Origin: CAVTTH01 sp963737545
GTDB taxonomy: Bacteria > Verrucomicrobiota > Verrucomicrobiia > Chthoniobacterales > UBA10450
Direction of reading: 5' to 3'
Assembly: GCA_963737545.1 (NCBI GenBank)
Contig: CAVTTH010000003.1
Span: 1,054,001 to 1,118,000, forward strand
Length of the DNA stretch: 64,000 nucleotides
In this document: positions 33,072 to 43,025 of the stretch, piece by piece
How the letters are laid out: every line of letters begins with the position of its first letter
How positions within the stretch are numbered: the stretch's first letter is position 1
Made by a program: the position numbers and the translations under genes
Notes under the pieces: model-generated
What the model was told of the DNA's origin: nothing
The model's database searches: none
What the model saw: the letters and a program-made list of their open reading frames with translations, nothing else

Positions 33072-34391
33072 ATGTCGTTAGTCGCCCATAATGAACTGAA
33101 AAAGGCCGACCGGATTCTTTCCGGGCCGGACGAGTCGCGCGATTTCCCGGACTGGTTTCGCGAGCAGCAGCGCGAAGCCTGGAAGCAGTTTCAGTCGCTT
33201 CCGTCGCCGACGCGCAAAGATCAGCTCTGGCGATTTTCCAATGTCGATCTTCTTGATCTTTCGCCGTTCAGGTTTGGCGGTCCGGTGAGCGATCACGATC
33301 GCGCCGCGATTCTGGAGCAGTCGCGCGGATTAGATGAAGTCGCGGCACGGTTAATCTTTGCCGGCGATCAGCTGATCGAGCGCGACGTCATTTCCGATCA
33401 GTTGACGAAACGCGGTGTCATTTTTCAGCCGCTCGAGCGCGCCATGATCGAGCACGCCGACTTATTCCGGAAACATTTCATGTCGCAGCCCGCGGTTCTT
33501 GGGTCGGCCAAGTTCGCCGCTTTGCATCGGGCGCTGGTTTCGTCTGGCACTTTCCTTTACGTCCCGCGCGGCGTCGAGATCGAATTGCCGATTGAAATTT
33601 TCCATTGGTTGCACGGCGAAAACGCCTCCGTCTTTCCGCATCTGCTCCTTGTTACTGATGAGCTCGCGAAAGTCACCGTCATCGAATCGTTCCGCTCGTT
33701 AAACCTGCAATCGCCCGGGTTCGCCTGCGGAGTGAACGACCTCATCGCCGGGCCTGGTGCGAAAGTCACCTACGTTTGTGCCCAGACCTGGGGCGAAAAC
33801 GTGCGCGCGTTGCAGATGAACACGACCACCGTCGATCACGACGCTTCGGCCATGAGTCTCAACCTGCATCTCGGAGCCAAATATTCGCGGTTCGAAAGTC
33901 TCAGCCGGCTCATCGGCGAAGGCGGACGCAGCGATCTTCTCGCGGTCGCGGTCGCGACTGGCGAACAGGAGTTCGACGCCCGCACATTGCAGGATCACGT
34001 CTCGCCGCGCACCGCGAGCGATCTGCTTTACAAGAACGCACTCGACGATCGTGCCCGCTGCACATTCGGCGGCCTCATCCGGGTCGAGCCGCACGCGCAT
34101 TTCACCGACGCCTACCAAAAGGTGAGAAATCTTCTTTTGAGCGACGACTCCGAGGCGAACTCAATGCCTGGCCTCGAAATCCTGGCCGACAACGTCCGTT
34201 GCACTCACGGCGCCACCTCCGGCCAGGTCGATGAAGATGAAATGTTTTACCTCCAGTCGCGCGGCATTCCGGTCCCGGTCGCGCAGCGCCTCATCGTCAC
34301 CGGCTTTTTGAACGAGGTCATTCAACGCCTCGATCATCCGGCGATCGCGACGCATTTGCATCGGTTGATCGAAGAGAAATTCGCAGCGTAG
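33072..34391 (+). CDS. sufD: SufD, Fe-S cluster assembly protein
   Basis: 439 residues. WFREQQREAWKQFQSLPSPTRKDQLWRFSNVD is the SufD N-terminus, GTFLYVPRGVEIELPIEIFHW parallels SufB, and the C-terminal GLEILADNVRCTHGATSGQVDEDEMFYLQSRGIP is the diagnostic SufB/D core with conserved Cys and His. SufD pairs with SufB over SufC. It stands 34 bases after the toxin gene. No sufS or sufU follows, so the desulfurase must be coded elsewhere. Confidence 0.95.
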   Translation: MSLVAHNELKKADRILSGPDESRDFPDWFREQQREAWKQFQSLPSPTRKDQLWRFSNVDLLDLSPFRFGGPVSDHDRAAILEQSRGLDEVAARLIFAGDQLIERDVISDQLTKRGVIFQPLERAMIEHADLFRKHFMSQPAVLGSAKFAALHRALVSSGTFLYVPRGVEIELPIEIFHWLHGENASVFPHLLLVTDELAKVTVIESFRSLNLQSPGFACGVNDLIAGPGAKVTYVCAQTWGENVRALQMNTTTVDHDASAMSLNLHLGAKYSRFESLSRLIGEGGRSDLLAVAVATGEQEFDARTLQDHVSPRTASDLLYKNALDDRARCTFGGLIRVEPHAHFTDAYQKVRNLLLSDDSEANSMPGLEILADNVRCTHGATSGQVDEDEMFYLQSRGIPVPVAQRLIVTGFLNEVIQRLDHPAIATHLHRLIEEKFAA

Positions 34392-34525
34392 CGCGATCGA
34401 AGCCCGAACTTCGTTTTCGGCAAGTTGCCGACCCCGCAGATTTCCTTGCATCGCCGCGCGGCGTTGCCTATTCTCGCTTTTCAGACGACGTCTCCGGCGC
34501 TGAACCGGCTGCGCCTTTTCAAATA

Positions 34526-34975
34526 ATGGACGTAAGCGGAACCATCGACGCGATTCTCGGACAAAAGAATCGGGAGGTTTATTCCATTTCGCCGGAAGCG
34601 ACGGTCTTTGAGGCGGTCGAAATGATGGCGGGCAAGAATGTCGGCGCGCTTCTGGTTGTTCGCGACCAGCGATTGATCGGAATGGTTTCTGAACGCGATT
34701 ACACCCGCAAAGTGATGCTCCACGGCAAACGCTCGCGCGAAACGCGCGTGGAAGAAATCATGTCGACTGATCTGACGGTGACGCATCTGAATGAAGGGGT
34801 GGAAACCTGCCTGCGGTTGATGACCGAAAAACGCATCCGGCATCTACCGGTATTGGAGGGCGATACGGTGCACGGCATCATTTCGATCGGTGACCTGGTG
34901 AAATGGGTCATCTCGGTGCAGAGCGCCACCATCCAGCACCTCGAAAACTACATCGCCGGCGGATATTCGGGCTGA
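34526..34975 (+). CDS. Two-CBS-domain protein
   Basis: 149 residues made of a CBS pair: VYSISPEATVFEAVEMMAGKNVGALLVV...LIGMVSERDYTRKVML and VEEIMSTDLTVTHLNEGVETCLRLM...RHLPVLEGDTVHGIISIGDLVKW. Stand-alone CBS proteins of this size bind adenine nucleotides and act as energy sensors. No partner domain is attached, and the neighbours do not tell its target. Confidence 0.9.
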   Translation: MDVSGTIDAILGQKNREVYSISPEATVFEAVEMMAGKNVGALLVVRDQRLIGMVSERDYTRKVMLHGKRSRETRVEEIMSTDLTVTHLNEGVETCLRLMTEKRIRHLPVLEGDTVHGIISIGDLVKWVISVQSATIQHLENYIAGGYSG

Positions 34976-34999
34976 TCTCTCGCCGGCGGCAGGCTCGCG

Positions 35000-36694
35000 C
35001 TACTTTGTTTTGCCCGGGCCCCACAAGGCGCGGCCCGGTTTCGCGCCGGTGTGCTCGCCATCTTTAAGAACCTGCACGCCATTCACGAAAACGTGTTTTA
35101 CGCCGACAGCGTACTGATGCGGCTTATCGAAGGTCGCGCGATCGGCAATTGTCGCCGGATCGAACACGACCATATCGGCGAACATTCCTTCCTTCAAGAA
35201 ACCGCGGTGATCGAGTCCGAGATTGGTCGCGGGCAATGCGCTTAATCGCCGGACGGCGTCGGGCAGGGAAATCACTTTCTCATCACGCGAGTATTTGCCG
35301 AGCACGCGAACGAAATTCCCATAAGCCCGTGGATGCGGATTCGATTTCAAGAACACGCCTTCCGGCGCTTGTGATGCTTCGTCCGAGCCAAACGAAATCC
35401 ACGGCTTGGCCAGTTCCTTTTTCACGTTTTCTTCCGACATCAGAAAGTAGATCGAGTCGATGCGGGAGCGATCTTCCAGGATCAAATCCATGATTGTTTC
35501 GATCGGATCTTTGCCGCGCATCTTCGCGATCTCGGCCAGCGATTTTCCGGTAAGGGGCTTGAGCTTTTCCGATTTGAATCCGACGAGCAAAATCTTGTCC
35601 GGCGACCCGGCCGCGAGATAAAGGTTTTCCCATTCGTCGGTCGGCGTTTTGACCTGGGCCGCGATCTTCTCCCGCGTCGCCGGATCGGCCAGGCGCTGGT
35701 AAAGCGCGTCGTAACCGCCTTCTTCAGTCCAGGGCGGAAGACAGGCATCGAGTCCGGTGCCGGCAGCGGTGTAGGTGTACATGTCTGCCGTAATTTTCAG
35801 TCCTTCCTTTTGCGCCGCCTCGATCCGCGAAAGCAGGTCGTCGATCTTGTTCCAGTTCTGCTGGCCCGCCGCTTTGATGTGGTAAACCTCGGCCGGAATC
35901 CCGGCTTTGCGGCTGATCTGAATCAATTCATCGAGCGCTTCGAGCAGGCGATTTCCTTCGCTGCGCATGTGCGATATGTATTTGCCTTTGTACTTGGCCG
36001 CGACTTTGCACAGCTCAATCAGTTCATCCGTTTTCGCATAAAAGGCCGGCGGATAAATGAGTGACGTGCCGATGCCAAGCGCACCGGCTTCCATTTCATT
36101 GCGCACCAGCGCGCGCATCTGCTCGAGTTGTTCCGGTGTCGGCGCCTTGTCTTCGAAGCCGATGACGTACTCGCGGATCGTGGTCGCACCGATGAACGAA
36201 GCGATGTTGCAGGAAATGCCGCGCGTTTCCAGATACTTCAAGTATTCCGCGAGCGTGTTCCACTTGATCTCGTATCGGATATCTTTCTGCTGCTTCAGCA
36301 TGTAGTCGCGCACGCGATCATTGACCGGCCCCATCGATTCCCCTTCGCCCATAATTTCCGTCGTGACGCCCTGTCGAATCTCGCTTTCTGAACGCCCGTC
36401 TTGAATCAACGATTCGGTCGACCACGAAAGCATGTTGATAAATCCGGGCGCGATCGCGAGGCCGCCGGCATCAATCACGGTCCTCGCTTTCGCTTTGCTG
36501 AAATCGCCAAGACCCGCGATGCGATCGCCACGAATGGCAAGATCGACACGTTGCCCGGCGCCGCCCGTCCCGTCGTAAATCGTACCGCCTTTGATAATGA
36601 CGTCGAACGCTGGCGGTGTCGGCTCCGCTGCCATGATCAGACCCGGTGGAAGGAGCCAAAGGAAAACAACGACGCGGCGAAGTGCGTTCAACAT
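35000..36694 (-). CDS. Secreted D-aminoacylase-like amidohydrolase lacking the HxH motif
   Basis: 564 residues from ATG 36694, which opens a signal peptide (LRRVVVFLWLLPPGLIMAAE). FDVIIKGGTIYDGTGGAGQRVDLAI, DRIAGLGDF and RTVIDAGGLAIAPGF are the N-terminal amidohydrolase sandwich. Where D-aminoacylases have 'GFIDxHxHxD', this has GFINMLSWSTESL, so the first pair of metal histidines is absent. Later metal residues are retained in part (GKYISHMRSEGNRLLEA, PAEVYHIKAAGQQNW, ISFGSDEASQAPEG). N-acyl-D-amino acid or dipeptide-like substrates are usual for the family; with the changed site, the reaction here is uncertain. Confidence 0.82.
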   Translation of the reverse strand: MLNALRRVVVFLWLLPPGLIMAAEPTPPAFDVIIKGGTIYDGTGGAGQRVDLAIRGDRIAGLGDFSKAKARTVIDAGGLAIAPGFINMLSWSTESLIQDGRSESEIRQGVTTEIMGEGESMGPVNDRVRDYMLKQQKDIRYEIKWNTLAEYLKYLETRGISCNIASFIGATTIREYVIGFEDKAPTPEQLEQMRALVRNEMEAGALGIGTSLIYPPAFYAKTDELIELCKVAAKYKGKYISHMRSEGNRLLEALDELIQISRKAGIPAEVYHIKAAGQQNWNKIDDLLSRIEAAQKEGLKITADMYTYTAAGTGLDACLPPWTEEGGYDALYQRLADPATREKIAAQVKTPTDEWENLYLAAGSPDKILLVGFKSEKLKPLTGKSLAEIAKMRGKDPIETIMDLILEDRSRIDSIYFLMSEENVKKELAKPWISFGSDEASQAPEGVFLKSNPHPRAYGNFVRVLGKYSRDEKVISLPDAVRRLSALPATNLGLDHRGFLKEGMFADMVVFDPATIADRATFDKPHQYAVGVKHVFVNGVQVLKDGEHTGAKPGRALWGPGKTK

Positions 36695-36804
36695 CGAGAA
36701 AATTGAATACGTCGTCGTCACCGATGTCGAACCGATTCGTTCAGGGTACGAAATGGAGGTAATCCGTGATTGAACTCTGAATGGTGTCCGCCAACGTTAA
36801 CGGC

Positions 36805-37437
36805 ATGGGAAAGAGACTGGCTCTAATGTTTGCGCTTGTGATGGCGTCCTGCGCGAGTCATCGGACGCCGCGGGCTGAGCCCGCGGTGCACGCCAAACCG
36901 ACGGACTGGGGTTACTATAGTGGTCCGGTCGATGCGCGCTGGGACAGCGATGGTCGAACCATGACGCTCCTGAGCGAACTGCGCTACATCGATCCGAAAG
37001 GTGTTGTGTGGATCGCACCGGCGGGATCGAACGTCGATGGCGCCTCGATTCCGCGCTCGCTCTGGTCATTTATGGGCGGCCCTTTCGAGGGGAAATATCG
37101 GAACGCGTCCGTGCTGCACGACGTTGCCTACGACAACAAGGCACGACCGTGGCAGGAGGCTGACCGAATGTTTTACAACGCGATGCGATGCAGTGGCGTC
37201 AGCGCGATCGAAGCGAAAACGATGTACTACGCTCTTTATAAGTTTGGCCGGCACTGGAAATTTTCGTTCAAGCGGGCGAAGGCCGTACAACCAAACGCAG
37301 CGCCCTCAGGGAACGAGAACGCACCGCGAGCCACGGCGGTGAGCCCGCAAGACGTGGACGCGATTCAGCAATGGGTCAGAAAAAACGATCCGAGTCTGGG
37401 TCAAATCGAAGCACGAGCGAATGCCGCGCCGCGCTAG
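36805..37437 (+). CDS. DUF1353 lipoprotein
   Basis: 210 residues from ATG 36805; signal peptide with lipobox LVMASC. The core VWIAPAGSNVDGASIPRSLWSFMGGPFEGKYRNASVLHDVAYDNK, with RMFYNAMRCSGVS, is the DUF1353 signature ('VDGASIPR..W', 'HD'). DUF1353 proteins are found in phages and bacteria, with no established biochemical function. Its C-terminal 60 residues are low-complexity and polar. Divergent from the amidohydrolase gene. Confidence 0.8.
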   Translation: MGKRLALMFALVMASCASHRTPRAEPAVHAKPTDWGYYSGPVDARWDSDGRTMTLLSELRYIDPKGVVWIAPAGSNVDGASIPRSLWSFMGGPFEGKYRNASVLHDVAYDNKARPWQEADRMFYNAMRCSGVSAIEAKTMYYALYKFGRHWKFSFKRAKAVQPNAAPSGNENAPRATAVSPQDVDAIQQWVRKNDPSLGQIEARANAAPR

Positions 37438-38700
37438 AATCTCAGAGTAAATTGACCAGCCACAAGGTGTGCGCCCTCCTGCTCCGGCGCGTCCTGATGG
37501 GTGAAACTGTACTGCACTTTTACCTGAATGTAGTTGGTGAAACGATAGCCGAGCACGGCGTCAACCCGTAAAGTGTCGTTACCCCATTTCAGCTGCTCGT
37601 CTTCATCGGGCACCGTGCCGAAGAGCTGCTGGTTCCAACGCAGCGCGGCGTAGAACTGCGGAGTGATCTTGTATTTTCCCTCGATGTAGTAGGAGAGCGT
37701 GTCGGCGTTGCCCACATTGGGCACCTCGTAACGCGACTCGAAGACTTCGGCCCAAAGCTGAAAGTGGTGCCAGGCGAAACTGAGGTCCTGTCCGATCACG
37801 ATCTCCCTGTAGTCACCAATCCCGTGGCCAACGGGCAAAGTAGAGGCAGCTTCCGGTCGAAGGTACGGCCCGATGCTGGTGGAGACGCCGAGGTTCCACA
37901 TCGGATCGGGACGAAAACCAAAACGCGTATCGAAGGTTGGATGTTCGAACCCAACCTGGGTCAGATCCCACGACTCGGGCCGTGAGGCGAGCGCGGCGTT
38001 TTTTATTTCCGCGGCGTAATCGAACTTGCCGAGCGAGCCCGAGACCGAGACACCAGTGGCGTAGCTGGGACCCCAGATGACAGGCAAACGAAGATATTTG
38101 TCGGAATAACCGTCGCCGAACGAGGTGACATCGTCATAGGGCACGTGTCCCCAATACAGAAGTGTGTCGACAGAATCGGGCGCAGAACTGTCCCAGATGC
38201 CGGTCAGGTTCTCGTAGGGGAGGGGCGCATTGATAAATGGATTTTCCCACGAGTAGTGCCGCGGCACCCAGTTGCCGATAATTGTCGCAAACTTTCCAGC
38301 TTGCACTGCGAAGCGGGCATCTTTCCACGGCGTGATCCGGACCGCGTATTCATCGAGTCGCACTTGCGCGCCGTCATCACTCGGATCGAAGCCACGATCC
38401 ACGCGCGTCTGGACAAAGACGAAAACATTCGGGCCGATCTGAGCGTCGAGGAACACAGTGAGGCGCGGATTAAAGAGGGAGTTGCTCGCCGTGAAAATGA
38501 GACCGGGCGGGGGTTGGTCCATGAAGTAGCCTTCGAGATCGAGGGTGCCGCTGAGCCGCAGCCGGACCTGATTTTGGAAGACGATTGAGCGAGAGCTCTT
38601 GATCGGCCTGCTCGAGGAAATCAGCGCGAGCAATGCTGCCGATCGCGACTGACAGAAGCAGCGAAAACGCTGCGCCTAACGAAGAATGCCTAGGCCGCAT
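37434..38700 (-). CDS. Beta-barrel outer-membrane porin-like protein (apparent frameshift near the N-terminus)
   Basis: ATG 38700 opens a clear signal peptide (RHSSLGAAFSLLLSVAIGSIARA) and about 15 mature residues. The neighbouring frame then carries FQNQVRLRLSGTLDLEGYFMD on to the end, about 385 residues of alternating polar/hydrophobic strands with aromatic girdles, ending QFTLRF with the terminal Phe of outer-membrane barrels. The break is near 38590. The sequence resembles phosphate-selective/OprP-like porins only generally. It follows the hybrid kinase gene with a short overlap. Confidence 0.75.
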
Positions 38701-40918
38701 GGAGCAAACTCTCGATCGTCTTGCGCAGTTCCCCGAGAGTGACCGGCTTGCTCAGAACGACATCGACGTCCTTCGGTTGCGCGCCGGTCACTTCGATCAA
38801 CGCGCCAAAGCCGGTCAGCAAAACGACCGGGATCTCCGGACGCACCCGCTTTATGAAACCGGCCATCTGGTCGCCGCTCATTTCCGGCATTGCCCGATCG
38901 GTGACGACGAGGTCGAAAGGTTGGGTTTGGAATTGCTCGAAGCCTTCGCGGCCGCTGCTCGCCGTCGTGACGCCATGGCCGTCGCTGCGCAAAAAAGCAG
39001 AGATCACATCGCGGACACCGGGTTCGTCATCGACTACCAGAACGTTGAGCGCGGGCTTCGGCTTTTCCTCGAAAACTGTGGGCGCTTCTGCCGGCGCCTG
39101 TGCGGCGCGTGGAAGCCGGATGACGAATGTCGTGCCTCTGCCCGGAGCCGATTTGATTTCGAGTTTTCCCCGGTGGCGTTCGATAATTCCGTAGACCATG
39201 GAAAGCCCGAGACCAGTCCCGTGCTCGCCTTTGGTGGAAAAGAATGGTTCGAGACAACGCCGTCGCACGGCCTCGGTCATCCCGGCGCCGGTGTCCCGGA
39301 CCGTGATGACGGCCTGGTCTGCTTCCGTGGCGGTTTCCAGCGTGATCACTCCGCCGGCCGGCATTGCATCCACCGCGTTGAAAATCAAATTGGTCAGGAC
39401 CTCGCGGATGGCTGATTCGTCGCCGGACACCGCGGGCACCGGGCGCAAGTTGGTCTCGATATGAATGGTCGCTCCGCTGGCCTGAGCTTGCCCCCGCCAT
39501 CTCGGTTCCGTCAGAGAAATCGCCTGGGTCGCGATGACGGTAAGATCGACCACGGGGAATTCCTCGTTTTTGTCGAGTGGCCGGTAGAATTCCCGGAGCC
39601 GGCTGACGACGCTGGCCGCGTCCTTGGCAGAAGTTCTCAGGAGTTGGAGAAACCGCCGGGCCTGGACCTTGTCCTCGAGCAACCCGGGTTTTTCCAGGAG
39701 CAGATCGCTGAATCCGAGAATGGGCGTAAGGGTGTTGTTAAAATCGTGCGCGATCCCGCTCGCCATTTGTCCAATGGCGCTGAGACGCTCCTGCTGAATG
39801 ACCTGCTGCTGCGTGGCCCTTAGTTCGCGGAGCGCTTTCTCCAATTCAGCGTTGGTTGCCCGCAATTCTTCTTCAGCCTGACGGCGAAGCGTCAGATTTT
39901 GGACCGAACCGGCGACGATCTCATCGACTGGCTTTGATAAACGCTGCGAAACGACGTGACTGGCGGCGAACCCGATGACGAGCACGGCCAGGCCGAACCC
40001 CATGATTTTCCAACGCAGGGCCCGTTGTTCGTACAGCGCGGCGGCGAGCGGGTAAAGGCATACTTCGTAGGCCGGTTCGAGTTGCGTCTTTGGATCAAGC
40101 GCTTTGTAAAAGACAAGGTGAGGTCCGTTCTGGAGCGTGACGGCGAAGCGCCCCGCTGCCTGCCGAGAGATCGCTTCCGCGATTTGCCCGGCCAGTAAAA
40201 CACGATCGGACGTTGAGACGCCTTCGATGTAAAGCTGTCTGCCCAGCCAGATGCCGCTGCTAACGGTGTCATCTCGCCCGGATTCGACGCCGGCCAGGTT
40301 TCGCACCGGAAAGCCGAGAACGAGCGCGCCAAGGTTCTTGCCCTCCCAGTCGGGAATTTTTGTGATCACGACTTCGCGCAATGCATTCGGGTCGTTGCCT
40401 CGGGTCAACGCAATGTAACCAACCGTTTGTTCCTTGATCTTGCCGAGGAGTTTGCCCATCGGAGCGAGGGTTTGATCGAGAGATTCCCTCACGGTTAGGC
40501 CGGCTGGATATTCTTCGGGCAGCAGCACCGAGCCATCCGCCGCGAGAAAGCGAAAAAACGTTGCGCGTGGGGCTTCCGGCCCGGCGCCCTCCGCTGCAGA
40601 CGCCTTCCCGAAGATTCCCTGCAATTCGGTCAGCCCGTTGCGATACAGGTCCTCGATATCGTTCTCTTCCAGAGCCGCTCGCAGCCGAACCGAGCGCGAG
40701 AGGGTACGGCACCTTTCCGTGATCGCGTCCAGTTGCGCTTCCTGCAGCTCCGTGAAAAGCCGCATCTGACTTTGGAAACGGGTGTCGAGAGCTTCTTGAT
40801 ATCTGGCCTGGGTGTTTTGCTCGGCCAGGTAAAGCGTCGCGCCGGTCACCGCCAGCACGATCAACATCATCGCCAGCAATAACTTTACTCGAAAACTAAA
40901 AACACTCTTTGGATCCAA
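38690..40918 (-). CDS. Membrane-bound hybrid sensor histidine kinase
   Basis: 742 residues from a TTG start. Membrane helix at about 12-32, periplasmic sensor to about 300 (dCache-like region with FFRFLAADGSVLLPEEYPAGL), second helix near 305-325, coiled linker, HisKA with H in GIAHDFNNTLTPILGFSDLL, ATPase boxes NLIFNAVDAMP, DTGAGMTEA, GTGLGLSMVYG, and a C-terminal receiver domain (VVDDEPGVRDVI, DLVVTDRAMPEMSG, SKPVTLGEL). The gene sits between a cupredoxin-like gene and a porin gene in one run, so it may sense a copper- or electron-related signal at the cell envelope; this is inference. Confidence 0.88.
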   Translation of the reverse strand: MDPKSVFSFRVKLLLAMMLIVLAVTGATLYLAEQNTQARYQEALDTRFQSQMRLFTELQEAQLDAITERCRTLSRSVRLRAALEENDIEDLYRNGLTELQGIFGKASAAEGAGPEAPRATFFRFLAADGSVLLPEEYPAGLTVRESLDQTLAPMGKLLGKIKEQTVGYIALTRGNDPNALREVVITKIPDWEGKNLGALVLGFPVRNLAGVESGRDDTVSSGIWLGRQLYIEGVSTSDRVLLAGQIAEAISRQAAGRFAVTLQNGPHLVFYKALDPKTQLEPAYEVCLYPLAAALYEQRALRWKIMGFGLAVLVIGFAASHVVSQRLSKPVDEIVAGSVQNLTLRRQAEEELRATNAELEKALRELRATQQQVIQQERLSAIGQMASGIAHDFNNTLTPILGFSDLLLEKPGLLEDKVQARRFLQLLRTSAKDAASVVSRLREFYRPLDKNEEFPVVDLTVIATQAISLTEPRWRGQAQASGATIHIETNLRPVPAVSGDESAIREVLTNLIFNAVDAMPAGGVITLETATEADQAVITVRDTGAGMTEAVRRRCLEPFFSTKGEHGTGLGLSMVYGIIERHRGKLEIKSAPGRGTTFVIRLPRAAQAPAEAPTVFEEKPKPALNVLVVDDEPGVRDVISAFLRSDGHGVTTASSGREGFEQFQTQPFDLVVTDRAMPEMSGDQMAGFIKRVRPEIPVVLLTGFGALIEVTGAQPKDVDVVLSKPVTLGELRKTIESLLHAA

Positions 40919-40939
40919 AGTTAAGGAATAACGTGGTGA

Positions 40940-41594
40940 CTACTTCGCAGGAAAATCGACATGAAGGATTCCGCCTGCGGTCAACACCACAGGCTGCGCA
41001 GCGAACATCTCCATCACGGACCCAGGCTTTGAGGAGATAGTGCCCGGCCGGAAGATGTTCGAGGTGATACCGGCCGGCCGGATCGGTTCTTTGAAAATAG
41101 GGACTCTCCAGAACAAGGATCGTCCCGCGCATGGTCCCGTGGATTTCACAATGCAACGTCACGACGCCAGGTTTATCGAACACGACTACCCCCGGCTTTT
41201 CATCCTTTCGATAGCGACCGAGATCGAAGCGTTTCGTTTTCGAGTACGAGAAAACGTTGTGATAGGTGTCGTCGAGATTGGGAAACTCGACTGCGGTTCC
41301 GACCTGAACTGGCAAAATTCCTGGTCTAAAAGTTAGATTTGCCTGAGTCATCTGGGCCGCAGATCGATTGTGATCGCCCGCACCAGCGGGAAACATTCCT
41401 TCGAGATAAACGACCGCTGCCGGCGCGTCGGGTGGTCCCGCCATCTCAGCGCCTCCCTGATAACGCTGACTCAAACCGCGCTCGGCGGCAGGCTTGGGGA
41501 GTTCGACCCGGCCTTCAACGCTTTGCGCGGAAACATTGCGACCGAGGAGCGCAAATCCAGCGACGAAAACAAGGATGAAATACGCGGGTCGCAT
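40940..41594 (-). CDS. Secreted cupredoxin-like protein with C-terminal carboxypeptidase-regulatory-like domain (apparent frameshift at end)
   Basis: From ATG 41594 with signal peptide (RPAYFILVFVAGFALL...VSA). A long N-terminal part with AAVVYLEGMFPAG, a plastocyanin-like copper site (DTYHNVFSYSK ... VVTLHCEIHGTMRGTILVL: His, Cys, His, Met in order), then TDPAGRYHLEHLPAGHYLLKAWV, a CarboxypepD_reg-type strand set. The frame is lost near 41005; the neighbouring frame gives AAQPVVLTAGGILHVDFPAK and a stop at 40940, which fits the domain. Such proteins carry electrons or copper in the periplasm. First gene of the cupredoxin-kinase-porin cluster. Confidence 0.78.
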
Positions 41595-41691
41595 GCAACC
41601 CACACTTCCAAGCGAGAACGGTGCCAAGCATTGGGTTGATTACAGGCGCGCAATGCACAGCCGGCCATCACGCTTGCCGGCGAAAACGTAT

Positions 41692-41895
41692 TTACCCGCG
41701 CGGCTTGAACAGAGCCGCGTCGAGGATCGACCACAGATGCACCGCCCATCCCAGGAAAAAAATCCAGAGGACGGCGGCGAGACAGAACTGGATGATTGCG
41801 ATCAGCAGTCGGCCCTGAAGTAATTGGCCAAGACCCGGAATAAAGAAGCTGCACAACGCCGCAATCACGTTTCCCGTCGAACCCTGTCCGTTCAT
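41692..41895 (-). CDS. Small TM2-like membrane protein
   Basis: 67 residues from ATG 41895. NVIAALCSFFIPGLGQLLQGRLLIAIIQFCLAAVLWIFFLGWAVHLWSILDAALFKP has two hydrophobic helices with the 'FIPGLGQ...GR...A....LA..LW......H.W...DA' pattern common in small inner-membrane proteins. Function unknown. It lies alone between the cupredoxin gene and a divergent glycosyltransferase. Confidence 0.75.
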   Translation of the reverse strand: MNGQGSTGNVIAALCSFFIPGLGQLLQGRLLIAIIQFCLAAVLWIFFLGWAVHLWSILDAALFKPRG

Positions 41896-42047
41896 GCACA
41901 AAAATGAATAAGTGTTTGAGCGCGACAGCAAGGCGAATTCGCATCGCTCTCGTCACGTCAGATCGAGACTTTGTTTTTTGCCAGAAAACTGTTGTGTAGT
42001 TAGCGACGCGCCTTTTCGATTGAACGAGAGGACGATTTTTCAAGCGC

Positions 42048-43025
42048 ATGGATGATCAGAGACAAGACGGGCCGTTGGTCACGGTGGTGATGCCAACTCT
42101 CAACCGGCCCCGTTATCTGGAGGAAGCTCTCCGCTCTGCCATCGGACAGTCGTATCGAAACATTGAGATCCTCGTGCGCGATAATGCCAGCGAACCCGAA
42201 ACGGGCGAGATCGTGCGCAGTTTTCAGGACAACCGCATTCATTATCTGCGTCATCCCGAGGACATCGGCATGACCCCGAACGTCCTCGGCGCGTTCCGCG
42301 AAGCCAAAGGACAATACGTCACCACCCTGCACGACGACGATCTATGGGAGCCGGATTTTCTCGAAAAAATGGTGGCGGTCCTGGAAGCCAACCCGGAGGT
42401 CGTGCTTGCCTTTAGCGACCATTACATTGTTAACCAGACGGGAACGACGGAGCTGGGGGCGACGGAAAAAAATACCGCCTATTTTCATCGAGCCACGCTT
42501 GCTCCCGGGATTCACAAACCTTTCAAGGAACTGGGCCTGGTTCATTTTAGCGTGCCGATGGCAATGGCGAGTGTCCTGCGCCGCGACTCAATCGACTGGT
42601 ACGATTTTCCGAATCTGGCCTCGGCTTATGATCTTTGGCTGGTTTACCTGGTCTGCCGCAATGGCGGTGCCTGCTATTATCTCCCGGAGAGGCTGACCTC
42701 TTACCGTGTCCACTCTGCGTCGGAGAGCACACTTGGCCGGGTGCGGTTGAACAAAGGCTTTATCGAAATTTACGAGCGTATTTTGTTGGACCAACGGGTG
42801 GCCGAGTTTCACAACGTCTTTCGCAAGCGGCTTGGTATTCACCACACCGACGCTGCAATTGCTCTGTTGCGGCAGGGAGATGGCCCCGCCGCGCGACAAA
42901 TGTTAGCTCGCGGGGCGCGCTATGGTTTTGATCTCAAGGCTGCTCTTGTCTACGTCGCCAGCTATCTGCCAGGGAGGATCACTCCGCATCTCCCCGGTAA
43001 GCTCCGTTTCCCAACTCATCACTGA
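42048..43025 (+). CDS. Family 2 glycosyltransferase, outside the main locus
   Basis: 325 residues. VTVVMPTLNRPRYLEEALRSAIGQ, ILVRDNASEPETGEI, YVTTLHDDDLWEPDFLEKM and ERLTSYRVHSASESTLGRV are GT2 motifs, the DDD being the metal site. The C-terminal 80 residues are helical. It stands alone, 14 kb from the glycan operon, and its 3' end converges on the MetX-like gene. Donor and acceptor are unknown. Confidence 0.87.
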   Translation: MDDQRQDGPLVTVVMPTLNRPRYLEEALRSAIGQSYRNIEILVRDNASEPETGEIVRSFQDNRIHYLRHPEDIGMTPNVLGAFREAKGQYVTTLHDDDLWEPDFLEKMVAVLEANPEVVLAFSDHYIVNQTGTTELGATEKNTAYFHRATLAPGIHKPFKELGLVHFSVPMAMASVLRRDSIDWYDFPNLASAYDLWLVYLVCRNGGACYYLPERLTSYRVHSASESTLGRVRLNKGFIEIYERILLDQRVAEFHNVFRKRLGIHHTDAAIALLRQGDGPAARQMLARGARYGFDLKAALVYVASYLPGRITPHLPGKLRFPTHH

